DNA from: Prunella strophiata
Lineage: Eukaryota; Chordata; Aves; Passeriformes; Prunellidae
Assembly (NCBI GenBank): GCA_036583965.1
Contig: JAZBQD010000027.1
Location: forward strand, 20,325,001-20,389,000
Direction of reading: 5' to 3'
DNA: 64,000 nucleotides
The translations under genes were made by a program, and so were the position numbers. The notes under the pieces were generated by a model, which made no database searches, was not told where the DNA came from, and was given only the letters and a program-made list of their open reading frames with translations. Each line of letters begins with the position of its first letter. Position 1 is the first letter of the stretch. Below are positions 12,901 to 26,022 of this stretch, piece after piece.

Positions 12901-15900
12901 AGAAATGAAAAGTGCTGAGCCTCTAATTTGGAAATTTTGTTCCTCTTGGGCTGATGCACTACCCTTAATTTCAACTGCTGGCAGTAAACAACTTCAATGT
13001 GAGGGCTATTAAGAAATAATCATTTTGAGTAAGCCTCATGGGTGACAGAGCCTGTGTTTCCAAGATCCAGTTTAAAACTGAACAGACACAAATATGGAGA
13101 AAATGCAACACAGTGGAATGGATAGATGAGCCAGAAATAAAATGTGGATAACAAACCTTAATATTCTGATTTACGTGTGTGTGATTTTAACAAGCATGTG
13201 TCACAAAACTTGTGAGTAAGCTATTAGAGACTCTTGTGACATGTGGATACATTCCTGAACTTAAAAATCATTCCTAAACAGTTTCTAAGTCCTACAATGT
13301 TCTGGTATTAAAATGGAAGTGTTCTTTTCACCCACCATCCCAGCCTCTATCTTTTCATCCCTATTTCTTTTATAAAAATCCAAAGAGATTTTGTAAGGGA
13401 AAAACGAAACTGGTTTAGATATGGTAATGATGGAATGCCTTTTATCCTATATGTATGCAGAAATACCAGAAGTCAAACACTTCTAAGCCTTCCCCCCCTG
13501 CTCCCCTCAATACTCCCATAACAATTCTTTAAAACTCTGCTGTGGATTTTGAGGCAGACTAATGCAGTGGCTGTTTCATGGCATAGCCTGAGGCTACAAA
13601 TGCTCCCAGCCCTCAAATGTTATCCTTCAAAGTTTTTAGAAGTTTCTCAATTCTTTGTTTAGCTATCACATGGAGTCTCAAACACAAGTTTCACACAAGC
13701 TAACACTGAAAATAATTAAAAATCCCTCTGCCTTTATAAATAATTCAATACAGAAAATACAACATATATCATAAACTGACTCCATTTCATTGTCAAATCA
13801 GAGATGTGCATTTTGCTCATGGGGATCAAAGGCCAGTTTTACAATGAGTGCATAATCACTTGAAAGAAAGATATTCAACCCTGATTTATCCCATGTCAGT
13901 TTATAATTGTGGACAAAACAATTAAAAGCTTATAGCAGGGTTCCACTTGATTACATTTCTGCATTCACCTTAAATGTTTAGAGGAAAGTAAGGAAAATTA
14001 ACACAATTTTCATGAAAGTCAGGAAACAGATACTTTTGACACAAGAACTACTTGATATTAAGGGCAAATCAGAGTCCAGCAGTATTCTGGGAACAGCTCT
14101 CTGCCTGTACAGACACAATTTTATTTGCATAGAGCAGTTATTTCTCTAAATTCAGAGCAAAAATATAGCATTGCAGAAGGAATTAGTTATAAGACAAATG
14201 AACTATTGATGAGAACAATAATTTTCAAAATAAATATATGATTTCCAAAGTTTTCATTTTCTAAAAGTATAATTAGCTAACAGACACTAAATACTTAGCT
14301 TTAGAAACATGCTTTGAAAGCAAGCTTGGTTTGTAGCTGGACAACAAAAGAGAAAGCTACTACAAACAACTCACCAAACACCTTACATGCAAAATTAAGC
14401 AAGCAAACAAAAAACCTGCACATTTTCTTTCTACTGAAGGCTCTGTTTCTGAATTATGGGCTGTCATGACACAGGGGGGACTCATTCTGCTGACCTGCAC
14501 CAACAGAAACTTCCCCAGCTTCAAGGATTTAAAACCCTCAATACTGTTCACAATACAGGTTTGGAGAAGGATATCTAATAGTACAGATTAATAACTAGTG
14601 CTTCTGATAGTGCTTCTACATTTCAATATAAGAGCAGAATGAATCTAGTAACATGGGTCTGTTTTATTATTGCCATTCAGAACTCTGAGAGCAGTAAAAC
14701 CCTTAAGAATTGTATCAGTTCCAGGCTGCTACTCTGAAAGGCTACCAACAACAAAGGATAACTGAGATATAGATACAAATATTATGTTTCCCCCTCACTT
14801 CAAGGCAATGCGGATAAAATATTTTAAATAGGGTGCATCCCCTTCTCACAATAGTAAGAAGAAATACACAAAAGAAGGAAGAAAGTATCTCAGTAAAATG
14901 CCTCCCTTGAAGTTTGAATGCAGCCAGACACAAAAGTGGCCAGAGAGAGCAGATAAAGGACAGGCCTGTGCAGAGCTGCCACCATCCACACTCTGCCTGA
15001 GACAGCCCATCCTGCCCAGGAGCAGAGCCACTGCATGGGCACAGCACTGCCCTAAGGGATGCTCTGCAAACAAACAAACAAAAACTCTGCCCCATGTCCT
15101 GTATCTAGGACCATGTACAGTTCTGGCTGTCAACTTGCCTATGGAATGAGAATTTCCAATTGCCTCTTAAATCTAAAAAAGTCACAATTTTGTGCAAAGT
15201 AACCTTCACAACCAAAGTCCCACCAGCAAAATTAAGTGTGGCTCATTAGGGACATATTGTGCCAAGTGAAACAATAACCAGGGCAGATTTTTATCCCAGT
15301 TATTATGGAATGATTCAGCTGTAATTTTACTGTCTTCCACAGTCTTAGAATTGTTCATTAGTTTCCTGTGGTTGTGTTCCAGCATAACCAAGGTTAAATT
15401 CAGGGTCATCCAAACAGAGCATAACACATCTTGCACAGGGACTGACGGTACCAGCCATGCTGATTCCCTCTGAGTTACTTGAAACTCTGCATTTTGACTT
15501 GGATATCTGTACACCCAGTAGAATACTGCTTGCATTTGTAGGATTGGGAAATTAAATTCTTTTTCAAAGACGTTCCTTTTGAGCAGAAGTAATGTTTTAG
15601 CTTTCACTAATCTTAAGCTTTCAGTTGTGATTAAGGAGATCAGCATCAAAACCAAATGAAAAATGGAGCAATTTTACTTCCTTGAGTTTAATAACTTCTT
15701 AATTTAAGATAGGATATTTATTTTCACATAAAGTATGGGCATTTTTTTGGCTTTGAATACCTTCCCTTTTAAAAATGAGGGAAAAAGCACTCCACTTGTG
15801 ATTGCTTTGATGTTATATTACCCCATCACATAGAATAACTCAAGCTCTCCAGACCCATGCTGACATTTAGAAAGCCAAATGATCAAGCCATATCAGTAAC

Positions 15901-16192
15901 TTAACTCAGTTTCTAAATATTTGGGTATTCTGCTCTCTTCTCTGTTTTTAATTGGACACAAAGACTATGGAACCTGCCCTCATTCTTTTTGTGCTTTGCC
16001 ATTTCAAAGAGAACTTTTTCATATTTCTAATTATGATTGTCCAAAATTTTAAATGATGGAGTCCAAGAATTGTACAATAATCACAACATTGATTCAAGAA
16101 AAAACTAGCAGTGAAAGTAAGCAATTCTAGTGTTATGGGATGAAAAGAAACAATTGAAAATTTGATCCTAAAGGCTCATATTTTGTTAACCA
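9936..16192. other. Unassigned non-coding DNA
   Basis: AT-rich sequence with no recognisable gene. Simple repeats include a short CA run at 11892-11902 and (AT)8 at 11945-11960. GC is locally higher at about 12060-12300 and 14920-15060, where overlapping frames of up to 117 codons occur on opposite strands without family resemblance. A 149-codon minus-strand frame at 15206-15655 is also unrecognised. At about 11115-11145 a short segment resembles the antisense CR1 3' end (GGAAGGAACCTTA), but it is too short to call. Confidence 0.6.
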
Positions 16193-16442
16193 GCCTTCCT
16201 GGCCCATTAGCACTGGTGAGGCTACAGAGAGTGCTGTGTTCAGTTCTGGGCTCCTCCCTGCAGGGAAGAACTGGGGGGCTGGAGTGGGGCTGGAGAAGGG
16301 CAGCAGGGCTGGGGCAGGGGCTGGAGCTCAGCTCTGACAGGAGCAGCTGGGGGTGTTTAGCCTAAAAAAGGAGGCTCAGGGGAGACCTCATCACCCTCTA
16401 CAGCCACCTGGGAGGAGGGTGTAGCCAGGTGGGGGTTGGTCT
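16193..16442 (+). mobile_element. CR1 LINE internal fragment, 3' end missing
   Basis: Sense-strand CR1 ORF2 region. Diagnostic segments in order are 'agcactggtgaggct' (about 16208), 'gtgctgtgttcagttctggg' (about 16230-16249), 'gtttagcct' (about 16353), 'aggctcaggggagacctcat' (about 16371-16390) and 'gtagccaggtgggggttggt' (about 16420-16439). The match stops abruptly after GGTCTCTT, so the last few hundred bases of the element, including the terminal repeat, are absent. That is unlike a standard CR1 insertion, which keeps its 3' end. The block between 16258 and 16350 is G-rich and appears shortened relative to the usual family sequence. Reading frames are broken. Confidence 0.92.
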
Positions 16443-17714
16443 CTTTAACTAACCAATATCAAAGCTGTGCCTTGATTTGTTACTGCAGATGCTTTATTTA
16501 AATAAAGTTCTCCTAGTCTTATTACTGTGGCTAAGGAAATGAGAAGCAGTCCTTCTGAGAGCCTTTGTCAGGTTTCATGCTCATCACAAGCCAGCTGGTG
16601 CTTAAAATTAATTACAATTGGTTACCTTAGTAACACTAAATCATGCTTGAAAGTTTCAATATTGTTTATCCTTATAGGTTTCCACAGCAATTTCAGTTGT
16701 AATGGTAAGAGATTGAGGACCAAAGTTCAGCAGAAAAAGCAATCTAAACTGACCCCACCACTGAACCAGCACCCCTTCTCTCTCCACCTTTCAAAAATGT
16801 ATTTAGAGCTTGTTGCATTCTGTTTTAAAACATCTGATCTTTGAGTATCTACCCTTAAAAGGCTGTTCATGAAATGCCTACTGTTCACATCAGATACCTA
16901 CTGCTCAAGTCATAGATTCTTAGATCTCTGCTAAATTGATATTGATTTATGATCAATTAAAAGCATAGGGCAACTGTGCTGAAAGCAGACTGTGAAGCTT
17001 GTTTTGTTGTTTTTAAACAGAGAAGAATAAAGCTCCTTTTATATACATCAGGCCACTCTCAGCAGTTCAAATTCCCCCTACACTTAGGATCAAGAAGTGT
17101 CAGAAAAACATTAAGTCTTACTCAATTGCCTAGGCTTGAAAATGAAATTTCATTTTACTGGTAAGATGGACTTTGCAGTGTACAGATTTTGCTGCAGGGT
17201 GAGGGGTGGAGGGCTGTAAACTCACTACCTAAATGCTTTGGTATATTTTAATAACCCATTCTTTTCTACCTTAGATTATAAAGGTTTTAAAAATAAAGAT
17301 CTTACCTCCAATGAAATTGACAAATTTTCAGCTTAATTTTCTAATTGCTACAGACCTAGTTTGAGACTTTTCTCTTGAGCTCTGTATAGTATAAAACACC
17401 AACAGCTATGAGTTCTGAACAAAGCTTCTTTATATTACTGCAAAGTGATGACTTTGGCCAATGGGGTATCTATCTCCCCCTTAGCTGAATTTTATCCCCT
17501 TCACCATGACATTTACCTTCTTCTCTGAAGTACAAGGAAAAAGCAGTCTTTTTGGGGTAAAGAACTAGTTTTTTTTCCTTCTACAGCCAAGGCAATCCTA
17601 ACACCCCCACCCTGCCAAGTGGTGTTCCACAGCTGCTTCTTGCTCTACAGCTTTTATCACAAGAGCTCAGGGATGAGAAATTCCCCTAGATTAACATAAC
17701 CTCTCTCCTTACAG
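16443..17714. other. Unassigned non-coding DNA
   Basis: No gene or transposon recognised. A T-rich and pyrimidine-rich tract ending in TACAG at 17586 could act as a splice acceptor, but I found no convincing partner donor close downstream. The minus- and plus-strand frames here are all short. Confidence 0.55.
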
Positions 17715-17814
17715 GTCTGCAGGACAAACTGGGAAACAAAGCTCAGGGTTTGTCCAAGTCATGAGTCTTGAGAGCTCAGCTACATGGCAGGAAAGCACAC
17801 AGCTGAGGCTCCAG
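17715..17814 (+). other. Candidate exon of unknown transcript
   Basis: A 100-nt segment is bounded on the left by a pyrimidine-rich acceptor (CCTCTCTCCTTACAG, ending 17714) and on the right by a near-perfect donor (CAG|GTAAGA, with GT at 17815-17816). The second forward frame is open throughout (33 codons), while frames 1 and 3 contain stops. A 33-codon open frame has a substantial probability by chance, and the peptide matches no family I know. The pairing of two strong splice signals at typical exon spacing is the whole case. It could be an exon of a long non-coding RNA or coding gene, or a pseudo-exon, which are common in vertebrate introns. Confidence 0.25.
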
Positions 17815-17816
17815 GT

Positions 17817-20800
17817 AAGAAGAAAATCAGTGGAAGAAAAGAAAAAAGAAGAAAAACCTCTTCCACACTGCTACCAACTAAACATTCCTAGTGAGATGCC
17901 TGCTGTCTTCTCTTCCTGATCCACGTGCCAGTCACCCAATGCTGGACACCTGGGGTGGGAGCCACCACATTTGTGTGCTAGGGAGAGCACCTGGCAGAGC
18001 TCACACACTCAGAACAGCAGAGATTCCCCTCCAGATCCTCTGGATGGCCTAACTCAGACACACACACCCACCTCATGGACCATAAATACCCAAATTGGAC
18101 ATTGCCCTGCTAATGGGATCCAACACAGGCACTGTATGCCTTGCCCCTCCAGAAAATGGTAACAGGATTTCACTGAGTTCCCTTCCCCATGCAGAGCCTG
18201 GAGTGAGGCTATAAAGAGCAAATTGACAACTGCTGAGCTGAAGAATACAGAGACCTCCCTTGGTAAAAATAACAGTATATCAATGGATGCAGAAGAAATG
18301 TCTATTCAGAAGGTGCAGAATGTGGTGCAATTAACCTCAGTTTGCAATCCAGGCATGTGTACAGGCAGAGCTCTGGCACCCATGATCAAAGCAAGGCAAA
18401 GGCATTTCTTGAAAAGCACTATTTAAAACATTTCCCCTCTTTCACAGCAACAAATGAAAATGTGTTCTTTCACTTTTCCATTGGAGAATTAGCACCACGG
18501 AGACACAGGGGTCCTTATTGGTCTAGAACAGCCTATGAAGCACACTAAAATTCCTCTTGCTTTTCATGCATTATATCGTAGTTTTTTCTTCCTATAAGGT
18601 ATTTATTTTGCAACTAATATAACAGGTGAAACCAGAATGCTTGACTATGAAAAACTATGCATTGAAGGGAAAGTGGAGAGTAGCTGAGCACTGACCTGCT
18701 CCTAGTGCTGCTCTCACTGGCACAGCCATAGGAGAATAGTGAAGAGGCTGATCACTGAGCTGTAAGAACAAACCTGAGATGCTTAGGGATAGCAGGTCCT
18801 CTATTGTCCAGCAGGAGAAGGACGAGGGGAAGAAAAGCATGCAATTAAATTAATACATTCCTCCTGAACAGAGACAGAACCACAGCAGTACCCAGTGGGA
18901 GAATGTGGGTGCACCTTGTCTTGAAGTGATCTGTCCATAGGGCAGCCTGTTACTGGTTCATTAACTCTGCAGATCTGGGGCTCAGATGTACAGCACTGCT
19001 TTGCCCCTTGGATGCTATTCCATTCCAATGCAATCCTTTGTCACAATTAATATTAGCTAAGAACTAACCAACAAGAATAAAGATTGAAGAACTGAGTCAT
19101 TAGAATTCACATATTATGATACTGTGGGTTTCAAAGGTTGACACAATCTTCCAGATCCTGTGGAGATTATTAATTAAGTTCAAATCCAGGCCATTACCTA
19201 AAATTTTTCTAAAGCCTACCTTTCCTCATCTCATATTGTCCCCACACATTTTTTTCTGGCTAAACACAGCTTAAAGGAATCAGGAGTGCAAGAGGAATGC
19301 AGATTTTTACCCCTACAATATCTGTGCCAGTGCAGTGCTTACAAATAAAAGTAAATAAACAATGTTTAAAAAGCTGGTCAATTTTTCACACAGCTCTTAT
19401 GCAATGATGGACTCCATCAGCTACATTGCTATTTCAGCCAGAGACCACTCTGGAGGAGAAACCACCAATCAAGCTCAAATTTCTACTAAGGGGGATGACA
19501 TCTCAAAAAATTTGTCCCTGCTAACAAACTTCAAAAGTGCAGCTTGGGCTCAGATCTTCTGTGTGACAGGCTAATATAGCACCTCACTGGTCTATCTGGC
19601 TCTCTTTTTTTTGTTCTTAATCTTATGCTGCAGGTATGGCTATCTGCCCTCTGTGTGCACTGCTCATCAGATAACACTAGGTTGCTATAGTGATTGCTTA
19701 AAAAAGAGAAAAAAAGTGAAAGCTGAATTGTGGAGAACCCTGAGGCTAAAAAATGGATAAATTACCAATCCTGAAAATGAAACTTAAGTATCATTTTTTC
19801 CTGAATTCTGCTGGAACTGTTTGTAAGGGATTATATTCTCTTTTATGAAATAAAGGCAATTTGTTTCTTCTATTAAATCTTTCTGATTGGTACCTGTATT
19901 AAAGTGATATCACACAAAAGGGGTAAAGTGAAGTGGTGAAAAAAAATCTGTATGTTAATTTAGTACTTACCCATTATTTTTGTTTCAGGATCAAATGGAG
20001 TTAAAATTATCTTTATGTAACACAAAATGATATGAATCACAGGGAAGTTAAATAAGATGCCCAAGGCTAAAAAGGTCATTACTTCCTGAAACCTGAACTC
20101 AATCATTCTGCTGTTTCAGGTAAAGATTTATATATTAAAGTCCTTAACAAAAATGTGGATGTACAAAGACTCGCACACTTCCTTAGGTAATGAACATTTA
20201 TACACTTATACACAGTTTATAGAGAGGACACAATATTAGATCTAATTATCTAACCAAAGTAAGCATTTAAGCCTTACAATCCTTTAGTTCAAAGCCTGAA
20301 TTGTCACACTTTCCTTCAGTGAAGCTGAAGAGCCTGACCTGCACTGGAGTCAGGGTGCACACAGCACCTACACAGCACTCCTTCCACTGCCCAGGCTTTG
20401 CCACCACAGGCCAGGAGAAAGGCAAGAGCCTCTCTCTGACAGACCCTTAGGAAGAGTTGAGAGTCCCACAGTGTTCAAAACAAGTCAGTAAAACCTCAGA
20501 ACAGCAAGTCTCTACTCAACAAAAGAGGGAATAGAAACACAAGTTGGGACCCAAAGTCACTGACATAAAAGGCAGCACCAGCATCCCCTCAGGGAACCCT
20601 GTGGCTTTAAAGAGTTTCCAAGAGTTAAAACAATCACTTGAAAGCTATGACTCAAACTAGCTGGCTTGCTGCAAGTGCAATAATTAAGATTCTGGTAAAA
20701 TGAAACACAGACATAGATGTCAGGAGGAGCACCTATTTATAATATTTTATTATTGTTTTATTCAAACATTCACTACTGCTCTGAACTTCCAGAGACAGAG

Positions 20801-22623
20801 ATATCTTAGATCTCTATGACATCAGGTTGTGAATTATTTCAGGAATACTGGCATATTTGAAGATAGTTCCATGGACAAATATGGGAAACTAATGCCTAAC
20901 TAAACCTTCATTGCTGACCTCATTTCTTTTCAGTTCCATATACCAGAGGATATAGCTGCATGTCACTAGCACCTTCCTCAGTGATCTTCAGAGCTCTAAT
21001 TTTAGTGGATTTAATCATCACACTAAGATTCTTTTTGCATTAGAATTTCATCCACTGGGATATGTCAATGCTGGAAGAAAGTGATAAACACTCCGGCATC
21101 TGAAATTTGTACCAAAAGATCAAAACATTTAAACTGTGTGCTTGGAAACTGCTGGAAGTTTTTGGTACTACTTTAGTCCTTACTGGCAAGAAATTAAGGG
21201 GAGAGTTCCTGCTTTTTGGGAGATGGGAAATTTCCAATAGCTTTCACTTCATCCTCCTGTTTTCTTAATCAATAATTAATGGTGGGTACTCTGTCTCTCA
21301 AGATACAGAGCCTTTGTCCTGATCCTTGACTGAAAGAACCAGCTTTCAGATAATGCATAAATTACCTGATAAATAGCCATCACCTCCCTGTCTGTAAGGC
21401 TAAACCAGCACTGATTTAACTGGGGCATTCACACAAAATTGTGCTCTTTGGGAGAATATTCAAATACAAGCACTTTCTCAGATACTGAGAGAAGCCATTG
21501 AAATATCTCCTTTAGATCACACAGGAAGCCTGCCAGCCACTGGGAAATAAAAACTTTAATGAAATCAAGGGATCTAATCTGAAAAATATTTAGGTAAAGT
21601 TTCTGGTAACTGGCACAATTTATTGTCATTCTCTCATTAGCTAATTTCAAAGCTTAATAAAAGTGACCATTTAAGTTTACTACTTTATCTAAGTGGGGAA
21701 AAAAAATCAGTCTCTTCATTCTGTGAAGGTTTGAAAAGTCTGAAACAGGGCAGGTGGGAAGGCAAAAGGAAGAAAAGAAACTGGTAACAAGTGAAGACTG
21801 TGAAGTCTGTTACAATTCCAAGACAAGAACTGCTACATTTTAAGTAGATGCCTTAAGGTAGCTTGTGTAATTTTTGGAGATACAAGTTTAGAAGCATGTA
21901 TGACAGCCACAGAATTCCCTTCCTATAATGAAGTTAACTAAGGGCATTTCAAATGTAATTTCTTAATCTAAAACTGAATAAACGCCATAATTTCTCTTAT
22001 GGGTATTCACACATTTGAGATAAAGTGATTACACAATGGAAATTCTAAAAGTAATTACTTCCCATACATTTATATTCCAGCCCAGAGATCAAGTACCTGT
22101 TGGCTGCCTTTCCTACAGAGAATTACTTGAAAGGTTTTGCATTCTTTCCTAGGGCTGAAATACAATAGGAATCCACAGAGAACATCAATTTTCTTTGCTT
22201 TTCTAATGTTTACTGCTTCCCTGTAGTATTTATCAAGAAATATACAACTCCCCATAGTTAGAGCTGTGCAAGCTAACAGTAGGAATTCTGGGTGTTGATG
22301 GGCCTATTGATCATCCAAACATTAAAATTATGTCTCCTGCAGTAAACGCCAATAAAACAGAGGTACATTAATCAGGAAATCAATAGGCTTGTCAATAGAA
22401 GGGCTGACTTTGACAATGTAATGCAGCAGGCAGACTGACTGGATGGGGGACCAAAACACAAGTAACCCAGGCAGTGACCTTTCTGTTTGACTCCTGGCTG
22501 TGCTGAAGTAGTGTAGGAGTAACTGGAATGCACAGGATGAAAGGAGAGAGGTAAGGAGTTAGCTGTTTAAATTGTTCCATAGAAACAAAATTTATTGCTA
22601 CAGTGACCTTTAGTTGTTCACTT
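17817..22623. other. Unassigned non-coding DNA
   Basis: A purine-rich stretch at about 17830-17857 directly follows the candidate donor. The remainder is AT-rich with a somewhat GC-richer segment at about 20320-20460. No open frame over 80 codons and no recognisable repeat was seen up to 22390. A 125-codon minus-strand frame at 22392-22769 crosses the purine tract and is low complexity. Confidence 0.6.
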
Positions 22624-22678
22624 GAAAAAAGAAAGAAAAAGGAAAAAGAAAAAGGGGGGAGAGGAGGGAAGGAAAAAA
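22624..22678 (+). repeat. 55-nt pure purine tract
   Basis: Only A and G occur from 22624 to 22678, with a G-run at about 22655-22660. Such polypurine tracts can adopt triplex (H-DNA) structure when mirror-symmetric, and this one is only partly so. It accounts for the lysine/glutamate-rich and phenylalanine/serine-rich frames predicted across it on the two strands. Confidence 0.9.
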
Positions 22679-22705
22679 CTGCAACACCACAAACCAAAGG
22701 AAAAT

Positions 22706-22723
22706 ACCACCACCGCCACCACC
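22706..22723 (+). repeat. Short CCA trinucleotide repeat
   Basis: Six CCA-like units with a single CCG variant, lying about 30 bp after the polypurine tract. The two together form a local simple-sequence cluster. Confidence 0.8.
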
Positions 22724-25570
22724 TGAAAATCAAAACACAAACCCAACACTCAAACTCCAAACTTTTCAATTTTCCTATGTTAACACCTTCTTCATCTGGG
22801 TTAATTGCAATTTACATATTCTAATCCCTGACCTTAGGAGATGGTACAGCTTAACTGAGCCCTGCACTCTGAACAAATATTTTTAATGTTCTCAGCCTGA
22901 GCACTGTGCTGCATGATACTTTAGAACTTAAGTTGTTTTTTTTGCATTTGTTGAAGGACACAAATTTACTGAACAAATATTTGAAAGTTTATATGTGAAA
23001 ACCAGAGTTATATACAAGTTAATGGGGAAAGTTATTCTGAGTTACACTTAAATATTTTACCAAGCATTTGATGAAAAAACATGCATCAGACAATGGAAAA
23101 GCAGGCAGCAAACAGAAGCTCATTACAGACAACTTGTAATTAAAAAAAAATATTGCAAAACCTTCTGTTATTTGAGCTATCTACATGCAAATTCAACTTT
23201 GTAAAAAAGAAAAAAGATATTTCACAAAGGGGACAGTCATAGAAGATTCCTGACATTCTGTAACTTTCTTCTCACTTGCATGTCTGGACTAATACATTGC
23301 AAAGCAATACACTTTTCAAACATGCATTACTATTCCTGATGTCCAAAATTAAAAACCATTTTTGCATCCAGGCAGGATATTTTCAGCCATATGAAACTGA
23401 CTGCAAAAACAAAGATTACAAAAATAACCCTCACCATCACCATCTTGAGTGTTCTCTAAAGTCAAAGCTGTCCTTGCTATGTTTTATTTTCTCATTACAA
23501 TCTGGGAAGAAAACCTGGTCTGAATCTGGGTAAGAGTAGCCAAATCAGAACTTTCCACAATGCAGATCAAGCTTTTAATTAATTTATTTTGAACATTCCA
23601 CACTGGGGCAAAATCAATTCTCAATTTTACAAACTGCCATATACGGAATTGCTGTAGACTGGCCATTGCAGACCTGGCCACTTCATCTTGCATTACTGCT
23701 GAATATATTGATTAAACAAAGACCAGGAGCTGACAGGAACTAAAGAGCCAGTGTTTGAGTATGGATGATTCTGTCCATCCAATTTCAGATCAATTACTAA
23801 GCTTCTGTCAGTAAAGTATTTGTTTTGAAGAGAAATAAAGAAAAAAAAAAAAAAAGAGATCTGCTCACTGACTTGCTGAATAGTATTGAATGTATCAATC
23901 AGGCAAATTTATAAAACAGCAAATGAGCTCTATGTGCTACCTAGTGTATTAGATGTATCTGAAAACAAGGGAAAATAAATTTTACAAAAAAGTTTTTAGC
24001 TATCTAATACAAAAGCAATATCTACTAGAAAAGCAGCCCACATGTATATATGCAGGGGTATTAAATAGGCCTCTGATGTGGTGTCCAACACAATGCAGCA
24101 GCATTCATAATAATATCAACATCATATGAGTCAGCCCCAAATGTAACCTCTCCCCTTAAAGGAGAAAAAGGGAAAGAAAAATCCCAATGAAAGAAAAAAC
24201 ATCAGCTCTCATAAAGAAGCACATTTCATCTTGGACTTATAAATTACTACCCACTACATTGAAAAAATTACCTAAAAACTAAAACACAGAGGATTCACTT
24301 CAAAGATTCTTTTTGCATGCATGTTGAAAGAAAACCTGATGATGTGATACCATCCAAAATACACAGCAATAGTGCAACATAAAGTCACTCATACATCTTG
24401 CTACTAAATTCTATATGGTGGCAAAGTTTAGGTTCTTAAAATGATAGTGCAACACATGCCCAAATTTCATTTCAAAACTAAGTTCTGAAAATTATTTTAT
24501 TTTCTTTTTCTCAACTAAAAAAATCCTATCTTTTTGTCTCTCTCTCACAGCTCTCATTTTCTCTCCTACCTGTGTTCCTTTTCTCTATTTGTGCTAAACA
24601 TTAACAAAGCCATTACTGGTAAAAGCCCAGGCAACTACTTTTAGGGCAATCTTGTTTGGTTATAAACTCATAAAAATATCCTTATGTATCGGAAATCCAT
24701 TGCTTGCATCTTATGTTGTTCCACATTCTTCTGAAGGAAAACCTAGAGAGAATTCAGACAATCCCAACTCAAATAATAACTCTAAATTCAATGCTTGATT
24801 CAGCAACAAAGTATGACTTTGTAAAAAAAATAAAGTTTGGGACATTTGCTTCCTTCAGGTGCAAACAGACTTCATCAGAGTGGAGACTGACCCTGTAGCC
24901 TGATCTGATTTATCAAGAATGCTGCTGATGGCCCAAGTGCTGCTGGAATACAAAACCATTCCATGCCACTAGAAATGGGTCTTTTAACAAAGATTAATGC
25001 TGACCTATTGTGATAACGTCTCTCTAATTTTATTTACTTTTCTAACTGTGCTGGGATGTGGGACTGAAGCCATGCAGTTGTTAGTTTCTTCAGTATTTTC
25101 TTATTAGACAGGCTCCTCCACTTTATTTTTGGTCACCTCCCTTCCTTTTTAGGTATATTTACACTTACACCTGGAATACGCTAATTTTTGTTGAAGATAT
25201 TTATGGAGCAGCAGTCACTACTACAATCTAGGTGCTATAGATTTATTTTTATTCTTGCCTACACTATTTCCTTCTCACACGCATATATGACCCAGTTATA
25301 GTGCAGAATATGTATTTCATAGCTGAAAATAGCCCTGGTTTTGGAAGCCAAGTCAGATAGACTCTACATTGGGAACAAAGATAAAAAGTTTTTTCCCAAT
25401 AAAAGGTAATTATAAGCATATTTATCACTAACATCTCACCACAGAAACATTCCAACAACACAATCTGTCTCAGCAAGTCAACAACAGGAATAGAGCCATT
25501 GACTCCTCTGCTCAGCACTGGCCAGGCTTTATCTGTCTGGACTTCATCTTTTTCTGCTGCCCCCAATTAA
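22724..25570. other. Unassigned non-coding DNA
   Basis: AT-rich sequence with a 15-A run at 23841-23855. No gene or recognisable transposon was found. Open frames are 100 codons or shorter and do not resemble known proteins. Confidence 0.65.
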
Positions 25571-26022
25571 AAAGACTGGATAGAGGGTCCAAAGGAGGGT
25601 CACAAAGTTTCCCAAAGGGCTGAGAAGCCTGCACTTTGAGGACTTAGATAATTTCATCCTGGAGAATAGAAGGCTCAAGTGGGAACAACATCACAGTTTC
25701 CCAGTGCTTAAAGGGCAGCTACAACATGAAAGGAAGGTCTCTCCTCACAGGGAGCCACATGGAGAGAACAAGGGATAAGCTGTACAAGTTGCACCATGAG
25801 ACTTTTCACCTTGATATAAGAAAGAATTTTTTTACAGTGAGAGCAACCAGTGACTGGAACAACCTTCCCAGGTACATGGTAGAATTCCCATCACTGGAAT
25901 TTTCAAGACAGAACTGGACTGACATTAGATGATGTCACCTGGGCTCCTTTTCCACAAAATGCTGCACCAGGTGATCTTTTGGGGTGCATTCAAACCTGGG
26001 CTATTCTGTGATTCTCTGTTCA
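25571..26022 (+). mobile_element. CR1 LINE 3' fragment with ORF2 C-terminal remnant
   Basis: About 450 bp of sense-strand CR1, from the 'gagggtccaaaggagggtcacaa' segment (about 25584) to the terminal 'attctgtgattctctg' (about 26005-26020). This is the normal 3' end of the family, so the copy is 5'-truncated in the usual way. Within it a 68-codon frame (25726-25932) keeps the recognisable end of the CR1 reverse transcriptase protein: an LDIRKNFFTVR stretch followed by WNNLPR, which correspond to conserved C-terminal blocks of ORF2p. Upstream the frame is broken and there is no catalytic reverse transcriptase or endonuclease domain. The fragment is therefore a dead retrotransposon remnant. Confidence 0.95.

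Noticed and set aside
15206..15655. 149-codon minus-strand open frame
   Set aside because: Unrecognised sequence with no supporting gene structure, within the length range of chance frames here.
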